From assembly GCA_041603535.1 (NCBI GenBank), contig JBFIEE010000021.1, forward strand, positions 1 to 50,488: a stretch of DNA of 50,488 nucleotides, given 5' to 3'. The notes under the pieces are model-generated. The model searched no databases. It saw nothing but the letters and a program-made list of their open reading frames with translations, and was not told the DNA's origin. The stretch comes from HB2-32-21 sp041603535. Its GTDB lineage: Bacteria; Pseudomonadota; Gammaproteobacteria; Pseudomonadales; Porticoccaceae. Made by a program: the position numbers and the translations under genes. The first letter of the stretch is position 1, and every line of letters begins with the position of its first letter. Below are positions 7,949 through 16,736 of this stretch, piece by piece.

Positions 7949-9502
7949 TTACTTAACTTCAGGCGGCGTGGTAAACGAATGGTAGGGCGGCGGCGAGGAA
8001 AGCGTCCACTCCAGACCTTCTGCACCTTCCCAGGTTTTTTCTTCAGGTGCCGGTGTACCAGCGACAATCGTGCGAATCACGTTGTACAGGAAGAGTATCT
8101 GTGAAGCGCCATAAATAAATGCGCCTATGCTCGACACCATGTTCCAGTCGGTAAATTGCAGGGCATAGTCAGCGTAACGCCGCGGCATCCCCGCCAGACC
8201 GAGAAAGTGCTGCGGGAAAAATGTGATATTAAAACCGATGAACGAGATCCAGAAATGGGTTTTCCCCATGACCTCGCTATACATCTTGCCGGTCCATTTC
8301 GGTAACCAGTAGTAAACCGCTGCCGACATGGAAAACACCGCACCCGCCACCATTACATAGTGAAAGTGAGCAACCACGAAATAGCTATCGTGATACTGAA
8401 TATCAGCTGGCGCAATGGCCAACATCAAGCCGGTAAAGCCACCCAGGGTAAACAGAATAACGAACGCGATGGCAAACAACATGGGCGTTTCATAGGTTAT
8501 CGCCCCGCGAAACATGGTTGTTATCCAGTTAAATACCTTCACACCCGTGGGCACCGCAATCAACATGGTGGCGTACATAAAGTACAACTCACCGGCCAGC
8601 GGCATCCCCACCGTAAACATATGGTGCGCCCAGACGATGAACGAAAGGAAGGCGATTGCCGATGTTGCATACACCATTGAAGAGTAGCCAAACAGCGGTT
8701 TGCGACTGAACGTGGGGATGATCGCCGAGATCACACCAAACGCCGGCAGGATGATGATGTACACCTCCGGGTGACCAAAGAACCAGAACACGTGCTGGAA
8801 CAAAACCGGGTCGCCACCCCCCGCAGCGTCGAAGAAACTGGTGCCAAAGTTAATATCCATCAACATCATGGTGACCGCACCGGCCAGCACCGGCATTACC
8901 GCCACCAACAGAAACGCGGTAATCAACCACGTCCAGACAAACAACGGCATTTTCATCATGGTCATGCCGGGCGCACGCAGGTTAAGCACCGTGGCGATAA
9001 TGTTGATCGAGCCCATAATTGATGACGCGCCAATAATATGCACGCCAAATATGAAGAAATTGACCGTAGACGGTGCGTACGTAGTGGACAGGGGTGCGTA
9101 GAAAGTCCAACCGAAATTGGGTGCTCCCCCCTCCATAAACAGCGTCGAGGCCAACAGCGAAAATCCGAAAGGGAGGATCCAGAAGCTCAGGTTATTCATC
9201 CGCGGCAACGCCATATCTGGCGCACCAATCTGCATCGGTATCAACCAGTTTGCCAGGCCGACAAAGGCCGGCATGATAGCGCCGAATACCATCACCAGAC
9301 CATGCATGGTGGTCATCTGATTAAAAAATTCGGGCTTGATGATCTGCATGCCGGGGTGAAACAGCTCGGCACGAATGATCATCGCGAACGTGCCGCCCAG
9401 AATGAACATCGCAAAGCTGAACCAGAGATACATCGTGCCAATGTCTTTATGGTTGGTGGCAAACAACCAGCGACCAATACCTTTTGCGGGACCATGTGCC
9501 AT
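7949..9502 (-). CDS. coxA: Cytochrome c oxidase subunit I (aa3-type)
   Basis: A 517-residue, twelve-helix catalytic subunit. The heme a ligands are His67 (T-M-H-G) and His381, the heme a3 ligand is His379 (V-A-H-F-H-Y-V), and CuB is bound by His244 and the His293-His294 pair (W-A-H-H-M-F). The G-H-P-E-V-Y motif (Glu246, Tyr248) shows an A1-type oxidase with the crosslinked tyrosine and the D-channel glutamate. It reduces oxygen to water with proton pumping. The start follows a strong GGGGAGGAATT ribosome-binding region, 15 bp after coxB. Confidence 0.97.
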   Translation of the reverse strand: MAHGPAKGIGRWLFATNHKDIGTMYLWFSFAMFILGGTFAMIIRAELFHPGMQIIKPEFFNQMTTMHGLVMVFGAIMPAFVGLANWLIPMQIGAPDMALPRMNNLSFWILPFGFSLLASTLFMEGGAPNFGWTFYAPLSTTYAPSTVNFFIFGVHIIGASSIMGSINIIATVLNLRAPGMTMMKMPLFVWTWLITAFLLVAVMPVLAGAVTMMLMDINFGTSFFDAAGGGDPVLFQHVFWFFGHPEVYIIILPAFGVISAIIPTFSRKPLFGYSSMVYATSAIAFLSFIVWAHHMFTVGMPLAGELYFMYATMLIAVPTGVKVFNWITTMFRGAITYETPMLFAIAFVILFTLGGFTGLMLAIAPADIQYHDSYFVVAHFHYVMVAGAVFSMSAAVYYWLPKWTGKMYSEVMGKTHFWISFIGFNITFFPQHFLGLAGMPRRYADYALQFTDWNMVSSIGAFIYGASQILFLYNVIRTIVAGTPAPEEKTWEGAEGLEWTLSSPPPYHSFTTPPEVK

Positions 9503-9517
9503 GATTAATTCCTCCCC

Positions 9518-10684
9518 TTATTGGCCTTGTTTGAATTTGAGTACATCGACTGGCTGCACGACATCACCGACGTCATTGCCCCAGGCATTGCGCTCATAAG
9601 TAATAATCGCTGCCAGATCTACCTCTGAGAGCTGACCGCCGAACGCCTGCATCGCAGTACCGGGAACGCCGTTAATCACCATATCAAGGTGCCTGGCTAT
9701 CGGTCCCTGCGCAACTGCACTACCCTTCAAGCCGGGGAACGCGCCAGGGATACCCTCGCCATTGGCCATGTGGCAGGCCGCGCAAGAGCGGTTATACGCT
9801 GCTTCGCCTTTAACCATAAATTCTTCCAGCGTAAATTGCTTTTTGGCCAGCTCCCGCTCGGCCGCAACAGCGGTCTTTTTATCCGCCAGCCAAGCCTGAT
9901 ATTCCGCCTCGGGAAGCGCATTAACGACTATCGGCATAAACGCGTGACCCTTACCGCACAACTCGGCGCACTCCCCACGATAGATACCGGGCTCATCAAT
10001 CTTTGCCCAGGTTTCGTTGATAAAGCCGGGGATAGCGTCTCTTTTCACGCCCAGATCAGGCACCCACCAGGCATGAATTACATCTTTTGCGGTGATCAGA
10101 AATCGAACCTTTTTGCCCACTGGCAACACCAGGGGTTCACTGACTTCCTGGAGATAATACTGGCTTTTCGGCGACGTATTATAAATGGCCGTTTCGGGCG
10201 TGCTGAGCTCACTCATGAACTGCACATCTTCGCCAAGGTATTCGTACTGCCATTTCCACTGATAAGCTGTGATCTTGATGTCCATATCAGCTTCACTGGT
10301 GTCGTACAACTCGACCAGTGAAGTCGTAGCCGGGAACGCCATGGCGATCAGAATAATCGTTGGCACGATCGTCCAGGCCAGCTCAACCGCCGTACTTTCG
10401 TGGAAATTCGAGGGCTTGCGCCCGGTCGATTTTCGATGGGCAATCATGCTGTAAAACATGACCGCGAATACCGCGACGCCGATCCACACGCAGATCCAGA
10501 AAATGAGCATGTGGAGCTCATAAATATCGCGGCTTACGCCCGTCACCCCTACCGGCATATTCAGTAGATGCCAGCCACTCTCTCCATCTGCACCGCTGTC
10601 TTTGGCGCTGGCCAGGCCAGTGAAAGAGAGCGATAACAGTGGGCTCAGCGTATAGACGACAAGCTGCTTTAGTCTCGATAACAT
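9518..10684 (-). CDS. coxB: Cytochrome c oxidase subunit II with fused cytochrome c domain
   Basis: Subunit II of about 388 residues. A signal-like N-terminus and two membrane helices precede the CuA cupredoxin domain: the aromatic Y-Q-W-K-W-Q-Y patch (about 141-149) and the CuA ligands His204, Cys239, Cys243, His247 and Met250 in C-A-E-L-C-G-K-G-H-A-F-M. A C-terminal cytochrome c domain carries C-A-A-C-H (Cys301, Cys304, His305), making this a caa3-type enzyme with its own electron-entry heme. I start at the ATG at 10684, which begins a normal signal sequence and has GGAG about 11 nt upstream; the frame is open a further 27 codons but those residues do not look like a signal peptide. Confidence 0.95.
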   Translation of the reverse strand: MLSRLKQLVVYTLSPLLSLSFTGLASAKDSGADGESGWHLLNMPVGVTGVSRDIYELHMLIFWICVWIGVAVFAVMFYSMIAHRKSTGRKPSNFHESTAVELAWTIVPTIILIAMAFPATTSLVELYDTSEADMDIKITAYQWKWQYEYLGEDVQFMSELSTPETAIYNTSPKSQYYLQEVSEPLVLPVGKKVRFLITAKDVIHAWWVPDLGVKRDAIPGFINETWAKIDEPGIYRGECAELCGKGHAFMPIVVNALPEAEYQAWLADKKTAVAAERELAKKQFTLEEFMVKGEAAYNRSCAACHMANGEGIPGAFPGLKGSAVAQGPIARHLDMVINGVPGTAMQAFGGQLSEVDLAAIITYERNAWGNDVGDVVQPVDVLKFKQGQ

Positions 10685-11078
10685 TGCCCTAGTTTCTCCG
10701 TATTGCGTGTTAACCTTTAATTTCAGGAAATGATGATAGGGCTGCCAACAGTAACAGCGACCCAACAGCTACCATGCCCTGGCGAACATGGGCGCGAAGT
10801 ATACCAGAAGCTTTTTTAAAAGGTCACGATCTTATCCAAAGTCGTCCTTATAATGTGCTGTTCTAGAAGCCTCTTCATTGACACAGGTCAATGCCCATCC
10901 TCGCCTGGTCGCGCGCGACGCAATAAACCAGTCCTCAAAACTCATTCACGCTCGACACAAAATGCTTGAAAGCCGGCCGGCCACCAACCGGAAGTAAATT
11001 CGTCATCTAGCGCTACAACGACGGTTTTTATACGATCTCGTTCTTTGCTTTTTAGTAGCCTTCAACTAGCTTTCCACC
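10685..11078. other. Divergent intergenic region upstream of coxB
   Basis: A 394-bp gap between coxB (leftward) and a hypothetical gene (rightward). It holds the FNR/ANR-like palindrome at 10876-10893 and a TATAAT hexamer at 10849-10854 on the plus strand that has no good -35 element at normal spacing. I could not identify a convincing sigma-70 promoter for either gene, and see no small gene with a ribosome-binding site. Confidence 0.6.
10876..10893. promoter_or_regulatory. FNR/ANR-like palindromic operator
   Basis: CATTGAC-ACAG-GTCAATG is a perfect 7+4+7 palindrome. Its core TTGAC-N4-GTCAA has the spacing and half-sites of FNR/ANR/DNR boxes (consensus TTGAT-N4-ATCAA), with C/G in place of the inner T/A. 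The centre lies about 200 bp upstream of the coxB start and 194 bp upstream of the divergent gene. It could link oxidase expression to oxygen or nitric oxide. Binding is inferred from sequence alone. Confidence 0.5.
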
Positions 11079-11741
11079 ATGGACACCGTCAACATCCGAC
11101 TGACCATAGCCCGCGCTGTAGCCGATCCAGGGCAAACTGCCGCGCTAGCCCACCACCTCCAGACCAGGCTCAGCTGCCTGCACAGGACCATCCACCTTCA
11201 GGGTGTCGATGCCGTGCAAACGCTGTTGGAATTTGTCGTCGGCTACACTGAACGCGTACCCGAGTTCCTCGACGCCCTCAACAGTATCGGTCGCAGTGCG
11301 CGCTGTAGCGAATTTATTGAGCCTCTGATTGCCATCAGTACAGAATTTTTCGAACAGCCGCCGGAATTGCTGAATGGCCATGACGGGCTGCTTGCTTTAA
11401 TGGACGAAGCCTACCTGGCCCACCGGCTTATTGAGGAGGTTAATGGTCACTTTATCGCACAGTGTGGCGACAACCTGGTGCCCATGGATATGACGCGCTC
11501 TAATCTGATCATTCATCATCTGATTGGCGAGCCTTTTGCCAACCAGCTTGATGAGGCTATACGGCTTGTTGTAGATCGTCTGGAAACAGAGCACCTGTTC
11601 ATCGTAGATGGGCGCTTCAATCCAGAGCTTAGGCGGGAGTTTTACTGGGGCACGGAAGGCAATCACTGGCCCTGTTTTACCGATACGCTATCGATCAATC
11701 TGTTTTTTGGCGTTAACCCCGAGCCTGACGTTATTCACTAA
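11079..11741 (+). CDS. Hypothetical protein divergent from the cox operon
   Basis: A 220-residue acidic protein that I do not recognise. No signal peptide, membrane segment or cofactor motif is evident, so it is probably cytoplasmic. The sequence looks largely helical in its first 180 residues (E-F-L-D-A-L-N-S-I-G; L-D-E-A-I-R-L-V-V-D-R-L-E). A more strand-like, aromatic C-terminal part has W-G-T-E-G-N-H-W-P-C-F-T. The ATG has no clear Shine-Dalgarno, and an in-frame stop lies four codons upstream, so no earlier start is possible. Length, codon use and the absence of a competing frame on the other strand support it as real. It could share regulation with coxB through the divergent region. Confidence 0.7.
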   Translation: MDTVNIRLTIARAVADPGQTAALAHHLQTRLSCLHRTIHLQGVDAVQTLLEFVVGYTERVPEFLDALNSIGRSARCSEFIEPLIAISTEFFEQPPELLNGHDGLLALMDEAYLAHRLIEEVNGHFIAQCGDNLVPMDMTRSNLIIHHLIGEPFANQLDEAIRLVVDRLETEHLFIVDGRFNPELRREFYWGTEGNHWPCFTDTLSINLFFGVNPEPDVIH

Positions 11742-11813
11742 AGCCGAGCAAATCCCTTTGCATAACCAAGCTTGCTGTTTACATGCACCAGCGATGACGA
11801 CAGGCAACCCAGG

Positions 11814-12050
11814 TTACGGTTTTGTCGGGGTGACTATTTTTACAATGCTCACCGCCGCTTCGTCACTTCTGTTCGTCAGACGCGTTGCGGGTTGGCGCTG
11901 GATCGGGGGAAAGTGCATTTCTTCAATAAAATCACAGCTCACACATTCGCGGAAGTCCTCGCCCTCGCGCCGATAAACCACCAACCTGTCCAGTTCCGCA
12001 CAGCGGGGGCATACCGCGCCAGCAATGAACCGTTTCTGTTCTGTTGCCAT
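11814..12050 (-). CDS. yheV: YheV family putative zinc-ribbon protein
   Basis: A 78-residue protein with two C-x-x-C knuckles (Cys14/Cys17 in V-C-P-R-C and Cys36/Cys39 in E-C-V-S-C) forming a zinc ribbon, and the flanking K-R-F-I-A-G-A and R-E-C-V-x-C-D-F blocks typical of the YheV family. I start at the ATG at 12050, which has an AGAGG ribosome-binding site 3-7 nt upstream; the frame extends to 12143 but those residues are not part of the family. Function is unknown; YheV-type proteins are small cytoplasmic gammaproteobacterial proteins. Confidence 0.85.
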   Translation of the reverse strand: MATEQKRFIAGAVCPRCAELDRLVVYRREGEDFRECVSCDFIEEMHFPPIQRQPATRLTNRSDEAAVSIVKIVTPTKP

Positions 12051-12193
12051 ATTCCTCTGCAAACCTCTACTTTTACCCGCCACTATTTTCGCCCGGGCAC
12101 TATATAATCCACACTCTACAATGGATACATTCGCTGAGCACAAATCCGACCTTAGAGCTTAGCTGCTCAAAGTGAAGCACAGGAACACTCAAC

Positions 12194-12778
12194 ATGCCGT
12201 CACCAACAAACTCCGTTCGGCGCTTCAACGGTCATACGCCCAGCCTTGGGCAAGGCGTTTATGTGGACCCGGCGGCGACCGTCATCGGTAATGTCTCGCT
12301 CGGTGATGACTGCTCTGTATGGCCTGGCGCGGTGATTAGAGGCGACATGCACGCTATACGTATCGGGGCGCGCACCAGCGTTCAGGACGGCTCCGTACTC
12401 CACATTACACATGCCAGTAACTATAACCCGGGCGGCTGGCCGCTACGCATCGGTGACGAAGTGACCATTGGCCATAACGTGACACTGCATGGCTGCACAT
12501 TAGGCAATCGCATCCTGGTGGGCATCGGCTCCACCGTGATGGACGGCGCGGTGGTGGAAGACCTTGTGGTGATCGGCGCGGGCTCCCTGGTGCCGCCTGG
12601 CAAGCACCTGACCAGCGGCTTCCTCTATATCGGTAGCCCCTGCAAACAGGCGCGGCCACTGAGTGAGGCGGAACTCGCGTACTTTAGCTATACGGCAACC
12701 AACTACGTTAATTTGAAAGACCAGTATCTGGCCGCTGAGCTCGAACCATCACTGCTACCGCCGCAAGGCTGCTCCTAA
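12194..12778 (+). CDS. Gamma-carbonic anhydrase family protein
   Basis: A 194-residue left-handed beta-helix protein of the YrdA/PaaY/CaiE type. Hexapeptide repeats run from about residue 28 to 130 (I-G-N-V-S-L-G; I-G-D-E-V-T-I-G-H-N-V), and the three zinc ligands of gamma-carbonic anhydrases are present as His73 (I-T-H), His94 (G-H-N-V) and His99 (L-H-G-C). A C-terminal helix follows. Such trimers either hydrate CO2 or serve unknown functions; many YrdA-like members have no measured activity. It converges with the fabY gene, with only 5 bp between the stops. A TATAAT hexamer lies at 12103-12108 upstream. Confidence 0.9.
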   Translation: MPSPTNSVRRFNGHTPSLGQGVYVDPAATVIGNVSLGDDCSVWPGAVIRGDMHAIRIGARTSVQDGSVLHITHASNYNPGGWPLRIGDEVTIGHNVTLHGCTLGNRILVGIGSTVMDGAVVEDLVVIGAGSLVPPGKHLTSGFLYIGSPCKQARPLSEAELAYFSYTATNYVNLKDQYLAAELEPSLLPPQGCS

Positions 12779-12783
12779 CAAAA

Positions 12784-14673
12784 TTAAACCATATCGTCGT
12801 AGGGGTTCTCGCCTAACAGCGGTACTGGCTTGCCATAGCCGGGCACGCTAATGGCCTCCGCCGAAATCAACACCTGATCGTCCGCAACGGCACCTTCCCC
12901 AAACCGGTACAGTGGAGCCATTTCACCACGATCAGCCCGACACTCGTAATCGGCAGCCCGCGCTCGGGTTTGCTCCCGCTTTGCGCAATAATTTTGCCAT
13001 TGATCCGCATGGCGCTTGCCGACCATCGCCTGTGCTGCTTTGCCCGATAACAACACCCCGGTGGCGTTGTTGCCGCCAAAACCCTTGGCATTGATAAACG
13101 CTATGTCCTTGCCCGCTGGCCCGACAGGTAAATCTGCCAGTGGAATGAGCAGACGCTGTCGATAAACATCGTCCGCCAGCGCTGTCATAGTCTTGATGCC
13201 CGGAATCAGACCGTGGCGCATCGCCCCCAGTGCAACCATAATCTGGTCACCGCTGGCAGGCGCGAGGGAATGGCCGACGTAGGCCTTGACTGCGCACACC
13301 GGCCAGTCACTGATGCCAAACACCTCTGCTACCCGGTCGAAAATAATCGATTCGGTCACACGATTTTGTGGTGTACTTGAACCATGCGCCATAATGAAGC
13401 TGCGGGTTCGCACAGCCTCCAGGCCGAGGATGCTGCGCGCTGCGGCCACCGCCTTGCTAAAACAGATATAGTTACCCGGTCCGGGGCCGGAGATGGATTT
13501 CTTGATGCCGTCGGCGTCAATAAAAACATCCGGCACGGCGCCGTGAACATCCGCACCCAGCTCCACGGCCAGCGCGTCATCCATGAGCACGATATATTGC
13601 GCCGCCTCGCCAATCACAAACCCACCGTTGTCGCCAAATGGGCGGCTGTAATGCCGCGGGTTGATATTACCAATGCGAGCCATGCTCTCTTCCGTAGCGA
13701 GCGCTCCCATGTTGGTATAACCCTCGATGACATCTGGCAGTATCGGGGCTTCGCTACACCCCACCACAGCCACGCGACGGATACCGGCGCGGATGTCCTG
13801 TACGGCGGCGCGTAAATTATACAAAAAGCTGGCACAGGCGCCGGCGACAGCCTCCGTATGCCCCATATTGCCCAACACATAGGCGTTGACGAAATCCGCT
13901 GGCATACTCGTCAGACCCATCGGCACCTGTTTCGCCGTCGGTCTGCCACCCTGACAACGCGACCGCATTAAACCGCCCAGACCCTCATCACTGAGTTGAC
14001 CCATGGCGCTGGACGCATATACACCCATTTCGTCGGGTCGCACTGCATCGCAAATTACCTGCCAGTCAATGCCAATGGAACGCACCGCATCAGTGGCCCC
14101 AAACACAGCCAGCTGCAATCCCCGGGGCTGGAAGCGCGAGCTGTAAAGCTCACCCGGTTCAAAACCACTCGGTAGCTGGCCGGCCACCTTGACCCCCATA
14201 TCTCGAGTGCTCGATACCAGCCATTGTTGGGTACCGCTGATCGCAACGGTCGCTTTGCCGTCAGACTGCTGCTGTATCTGCCATCCCGGCGGCAACGGTT
14301 CCGGCAGCTCCCGGGTAGCTATTTCAAAAACTGCAGCGCCGCTGGCTGAGTTGGTCGTCATGGCTTTTTGCCATACCGCTGCATCCGGGTCGTAATGGCT
14401 GATTTCAATAGGTCGGATCAGGGTTTTATCCTGAACGATCTGCGCAAAGCGCTGGTACAGACCCGCCGAACTGTGTATTTCACCGTCATTGTCCCGATAA
14501 GCCGCACCGTCCCAGGACACCAGACCCATCATGCAAGCCAGTCCCGCGATGGTTTTGTATTGCTCGTCCAGCGCCAGACTTTCCAGCACCATGCGTCGAT
14601 ATGCCTGATCAAACGAACTCCTGCCCGCGGGGCCCACGCCCCCATAACCAACAATCACCGGGAGTATCGACAT
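12784..14673 (-). CDS. fabY: FabY-type beta-ketoacyl-ACP synthase
   Basis: A 629-residue condensing enzyme, much longer than FabB/FabF (about 410). The thiolase-fold catalytic triad is visible: Cys280 in V-A-G-A-C-A-S-F, His430 in M-A-H-G-S-S-T-P-Q-N-R, and His468 in K-A-Y-V-G-H-S-L. The start (L-P-V-I-V-G-Y-G-G...A-G-R-S-S-F), the G-F-E-P-G-E-L-Y block and the overall length match FabY of Pseudomonas aeruginosa, which condenses acetyl-CoA with malonyl-ACP to start fatty acid synthesis in place of FabH. By homology this enzyme probably has that initiator role, though some relatives make other products. An AGGA ribosome-binding site precedes the ATG. It is divergent from a GlxA-type regulator. 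Confidence 0.8.
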   Translation of the reverse strand: MSILPVIVGYGGVGPAGRSSFDQAYRRMVLESLALDEQYKTIAGLACMMGLVSWDGAAYRDNDGEIHSSAGLYQRFAQIVQDKTLIRPIEISHYDPDAAVWQKAMTTNSASGAAVFEIATRELPEPLPPGWQIQQQSDGKATVAISGTQQWLVSSTRDMGVKVAGQLPSGFEPGELYSSRFQPRGLQLAVFGATDAVRSIGIDWQVICDAVRPDEMGVYASSAMGQLSDEGLGGLMRSRCQGGRPTAKQVPMGLTSMPADFVNAYVLGNMGHTEAVAGACASFLYNLRAAVQDIRAGIRRVAVVGCSEAPILPDVIEGYTNMGALATEESMARIGNINPRHYSRPFGDNGGFVIGEAAQYIVLMDDALAVELGADVHGAVPDVFIDADGIKKSISGPGPGNYICFSKAVAAARSILGLEAVRTRSFIMAHGSSTPQNRVTESIIFDRVAEVFGISDWPVCAVKAYVGHSLAPASGDQIMVALGAMRHGLIPGIKTMTALADDVYRQRLLIPLADLPVGPAGKDIAFINAKGFGGNNATGVLLSGKAAQAMVGKRHADQWQNYCAKREQTRARAADYECRADRGEMAPLYRFGEGAVADDQVLISAEAISVPGYGKPVPLLGENPYDDMV

Positions 14674-14784
14674 AGGTTGTAATTTCCTGTTAGATCTGTG
14701 CGTTTACCGTATTTCGGCCCGAACAGTTATTTGTACGCTTGCCAGTTGCTCGCGGCGGACCGCAGTGTAACGGTAGCCCACCCC

Positions 14785-14813
14785 TTGCTTAATTGGCATA
14801 TCGGCCAAATAAT
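14785..14813 (+). promoter_or_regulatory. Putative sigma-70 promoter of the GlxA-type regulator
   Basis: TTGCTT, a 17-bp spacer and AATAAT form a good -35/-10 pair on the plus strand, ending 32 bp before the ATG of the AraC-type regulator. No other promoter-like pair stands out in the gap. Confidence 0.45.
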
Positions 14814-14845
14814 AGGGCGTTTTGGACACTTATGGAAGCATTGAT

Positions 14846-15856
14846 ATGACCACGCCTTATCGAGTCGCCATTCTGCTAAGTGAAAACATTCTGGCCACCA
14901 GTGCCACCCTGCCCATGGAAATTCTCCATACAGCGGAGGGTGCAGCACGCGGGCAGCATCGCAATGCGCCGCGCATTGATATCCAAACCGTAACCCTGAA
15001 CGGCCAAGCAGTGACCACCTCATGCGGCCTGCAACTTAGTCCCTCAGCAACGCTTGATGAGCTTGAACAGTGCCACCTGATTCATATCCCGGGTTTGTGG
15101 CGCAACCCGCGGCCCATTGTCAACAGCCACCGTGACTGGTTGCCCTGGCTGCGGGACCAACACTTAAAAGGTGTCGCCATCAGCACCGTAGGCACCGGCT
15201 GTTGTTATCTCGCCGAAGCCGGGCTTCTCGACGGCAAAGCGGCCACTACCCACTGGCATTACTTCGATCAGTTCCAGCGCGACTACCCCAGGGTCGATCT
15301 CAAACGACAGTATTTTATTACCCGCGCTGACAACCTCTATTGTGCCGCCAGCGTCAATTCGCTGGCGGAGTTGATGGTGAATCTGGTCTTCCGCTGGTAT
15401 GGCAAGACGGTCGCCAACCTGGTGCAACGCAATTTCTTCCATGAAATCCGTAATTCTTTTGAGCCAGCAAACTACTACACCGAGGAGGCCGAGCATCACC
15501 CGGACGAAAATATTTTGCAGGCGCAAATCTGGATGCAGGACAACTTCAGCAAGACCGTGACCATCGCCTCCCTGGCCGCGCAGTTTGGTATGAGTGTGCG
15601 CACCTTCAATCGACGCTTTAAAAACGCCCTCGGTAAAGCTCCGCTTGATTACCTGCAAAGATTACGACTTAACACCATTAAAGATTTGCTCAAAAGCACC
15701 AATCTGACCCTTGCCGAAATCGCCAGTCGCTGTGGCTATCAGGACGTTGCCCACCTGACCAGGCTGTTTCGTCGGCACTTTAATACGACGCCGGGGCTGT
15801 ATCGCGAAACCGTGCGCGCCAAGCTGTTTAGTGCAAACCAGGTTAGTGCAAACTAA
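14846..15856 (+). CDS. GlxA family transcriptional regulator (DJ-1/PfpI-like domain plus AraC HTH)
   Basis: A regulator of about 336 residues. The N-terminal half is a class I glutamine amidotransferase/DJ-1-like sensor domain with G-T-G-C-C-Y-L-A-E-A-G-L-L-D-G-K near its nucleophile elbow. The C-terminal 110 residues hold a double AraC-type helix-turn-helix, with F-G-M-S-V-R-T-F-N-R-R-F-K and the signature I-A-S-R-C-G-Y-Q-D-V-A-H-L-T-R-L-F-R. I chose the ATG at 14846, which has GGAAG upstream and begins M-T-T-P-Y-R-V-A-I-L; a frame eight codons longer exists. GlxA-type regulators often control amine or amino acid catabolism. The target here is unknown, with divergent fabY a possibility. Confidence 0.88.
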   Translation: MTTPYRVAILLSENILATSATLPMEILHTAEGAARGQHRNAPRIDIQTVTLNGQAVTTSCGLQLSPSATLDELEQCHLIHIPGLWRNPRPIVNSHRDWLPWLRDQHLKGVAISTVGTGCCYLAEAGLLDGKAATTHWHYFDQFQRDYPRVDLKRQYFITRADNLYCAASVNSLAELMVNLVFRWYGKTVANLVQRNFFHEIRNSFEPANYYTEEAEHHPDENILQAQIWMQDNFSKTVTIASLAAQFGMSVRTFNRRFKNALGKAPLDYLQRLRLNTIKDLLKSTNLTLAEIASRCGYQDVAHLTRLFRRHFNTTPGLYRETVRAKLFSANQVSAN

Positions 15857-16011
15857 GATTTCCTGCTGAGACTGAGGGCAATAACTGCTCCAGCAGTTAT
15901 TCCATGCGCCGCGACCAGTCGCTACAAAAACCACAAAACCGACTACACTCGAAGAACAGCTTTCACCAGATCACTGACACGTTACCCACTCTTTAAACGA
16001 GGACAACAAGC

Positions 16012-16512
16012 ATGGCTATTAGCGAGGTACATCACGTTGCATTAACGGTATCTAACCTGGATAAATCGATCGCGTTTTACGAAAAATATCTCGGCTTTCG
16101 CAAGACCCTCGATATGCCATTGAACGGCACCATCACAGAAAAACTGTTGAAGCTTAAGCCTGGAACGGTTGGTCGCTCCGTCATTTTACAACAGGGGGAC
16201 CGCATGACTGGAGAGGTCGAGCTTATTGAATTCGAGCCTCCCGCTCAGCGGCAAACCGGGCCGAAACGGCCAGGAGATCCCGGCGTGTTTCTCCTCTCTT
16301 TTGAGGTCACGGGAGAACAGCTGGTTGATACTCACCGCCGACTTAGCAACGAAGGTATTACTTTCTATGAAGAACCCGTGGACCTGGAACTAAAAGGCTA
16401 TGGCACCGTAAAAGCCATTATTTTTGAAGACCCTGACGGCGTGATGATAGAGCTTATTCAGCTTCCCGCACTAACCGATGTTAAAGCCCATCGCGCCAAA
16501 TATGGCACATGA
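16012..16512 (+). CDS. VOC family protein (glyoxalase-like)
   Basis: A 166-residue VOC protein. The N-terminal V-H-H-V-A-L-T-V-S-N-L strand (His7/His8) and the C-terminal D-P-D-G-V-M-I-E-L-I-Q motif (Glu147) mark the two ends of the metal-binding fold. The L-D-K-S-I-A-F-Y-E-K-Y-L-G-F segment is typical of the glyoxalase/dioxygenase superfamily. The start has a GAGGAC ribosome-binding site about 8 nt upstream. It is not closely similar to the VOC protein at the left end of the window. The substrate is unknown. The 224 bp downstream, before the TRAP gene, carries a short direct repeat of TTATCTGCGCTT-like sequence and nothing else I can name. Confidence 0.88.
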   Translation: MAISEVHHVALTVSNLDKSIAFYEKYLGFRKTLDMPLNGTITEKLLKLKPGTVGRSVILQQGDRMTGEVELIEFEPPAQRQTGPKRPGDPGVFLLSFEVTGEQLVDTHRRLSNEGITFYEEPVDLELKGYGTVKAIIFEDPDGVMIELIQLPALTDVKAHRAKYGT

Positions 16513-16736
16513 TAATCTCTGAACTCCAGGTGCGGGCGACCCGCTGTATCGCGTACGTGGAAAACCAGGGCCAATCAGGGACAACCGAAAAATTGGTGGT
16601 GGGTAGCTATCCACAGCGACCCACCTCCGGTTATTTAAGTCGGGTAGCTCCGCGCCTTTATCTGCGCTTATTATCTGCGCTTTTCCCATAATATTTGCGT
16701 CATGCCTCGTCGGCATACCCAGGCCAACGCTGAGGC

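Noticed and set aside
10849..10854. TATAAT upstream of the 220-residue hypothetical gene as its promoter
   Set aside because: No -35-like hexamer lies at 16-18 bp spacing, and it would leave a leader of more than 200 nt.
16509..16691. 60-residue reading frame overlapping the stop of the VOC gene (ATGA overlap)
   Set aside because: No ribosome-binding site of its own is evident, the composition is not protein-like, and nothing is recognisable in it.
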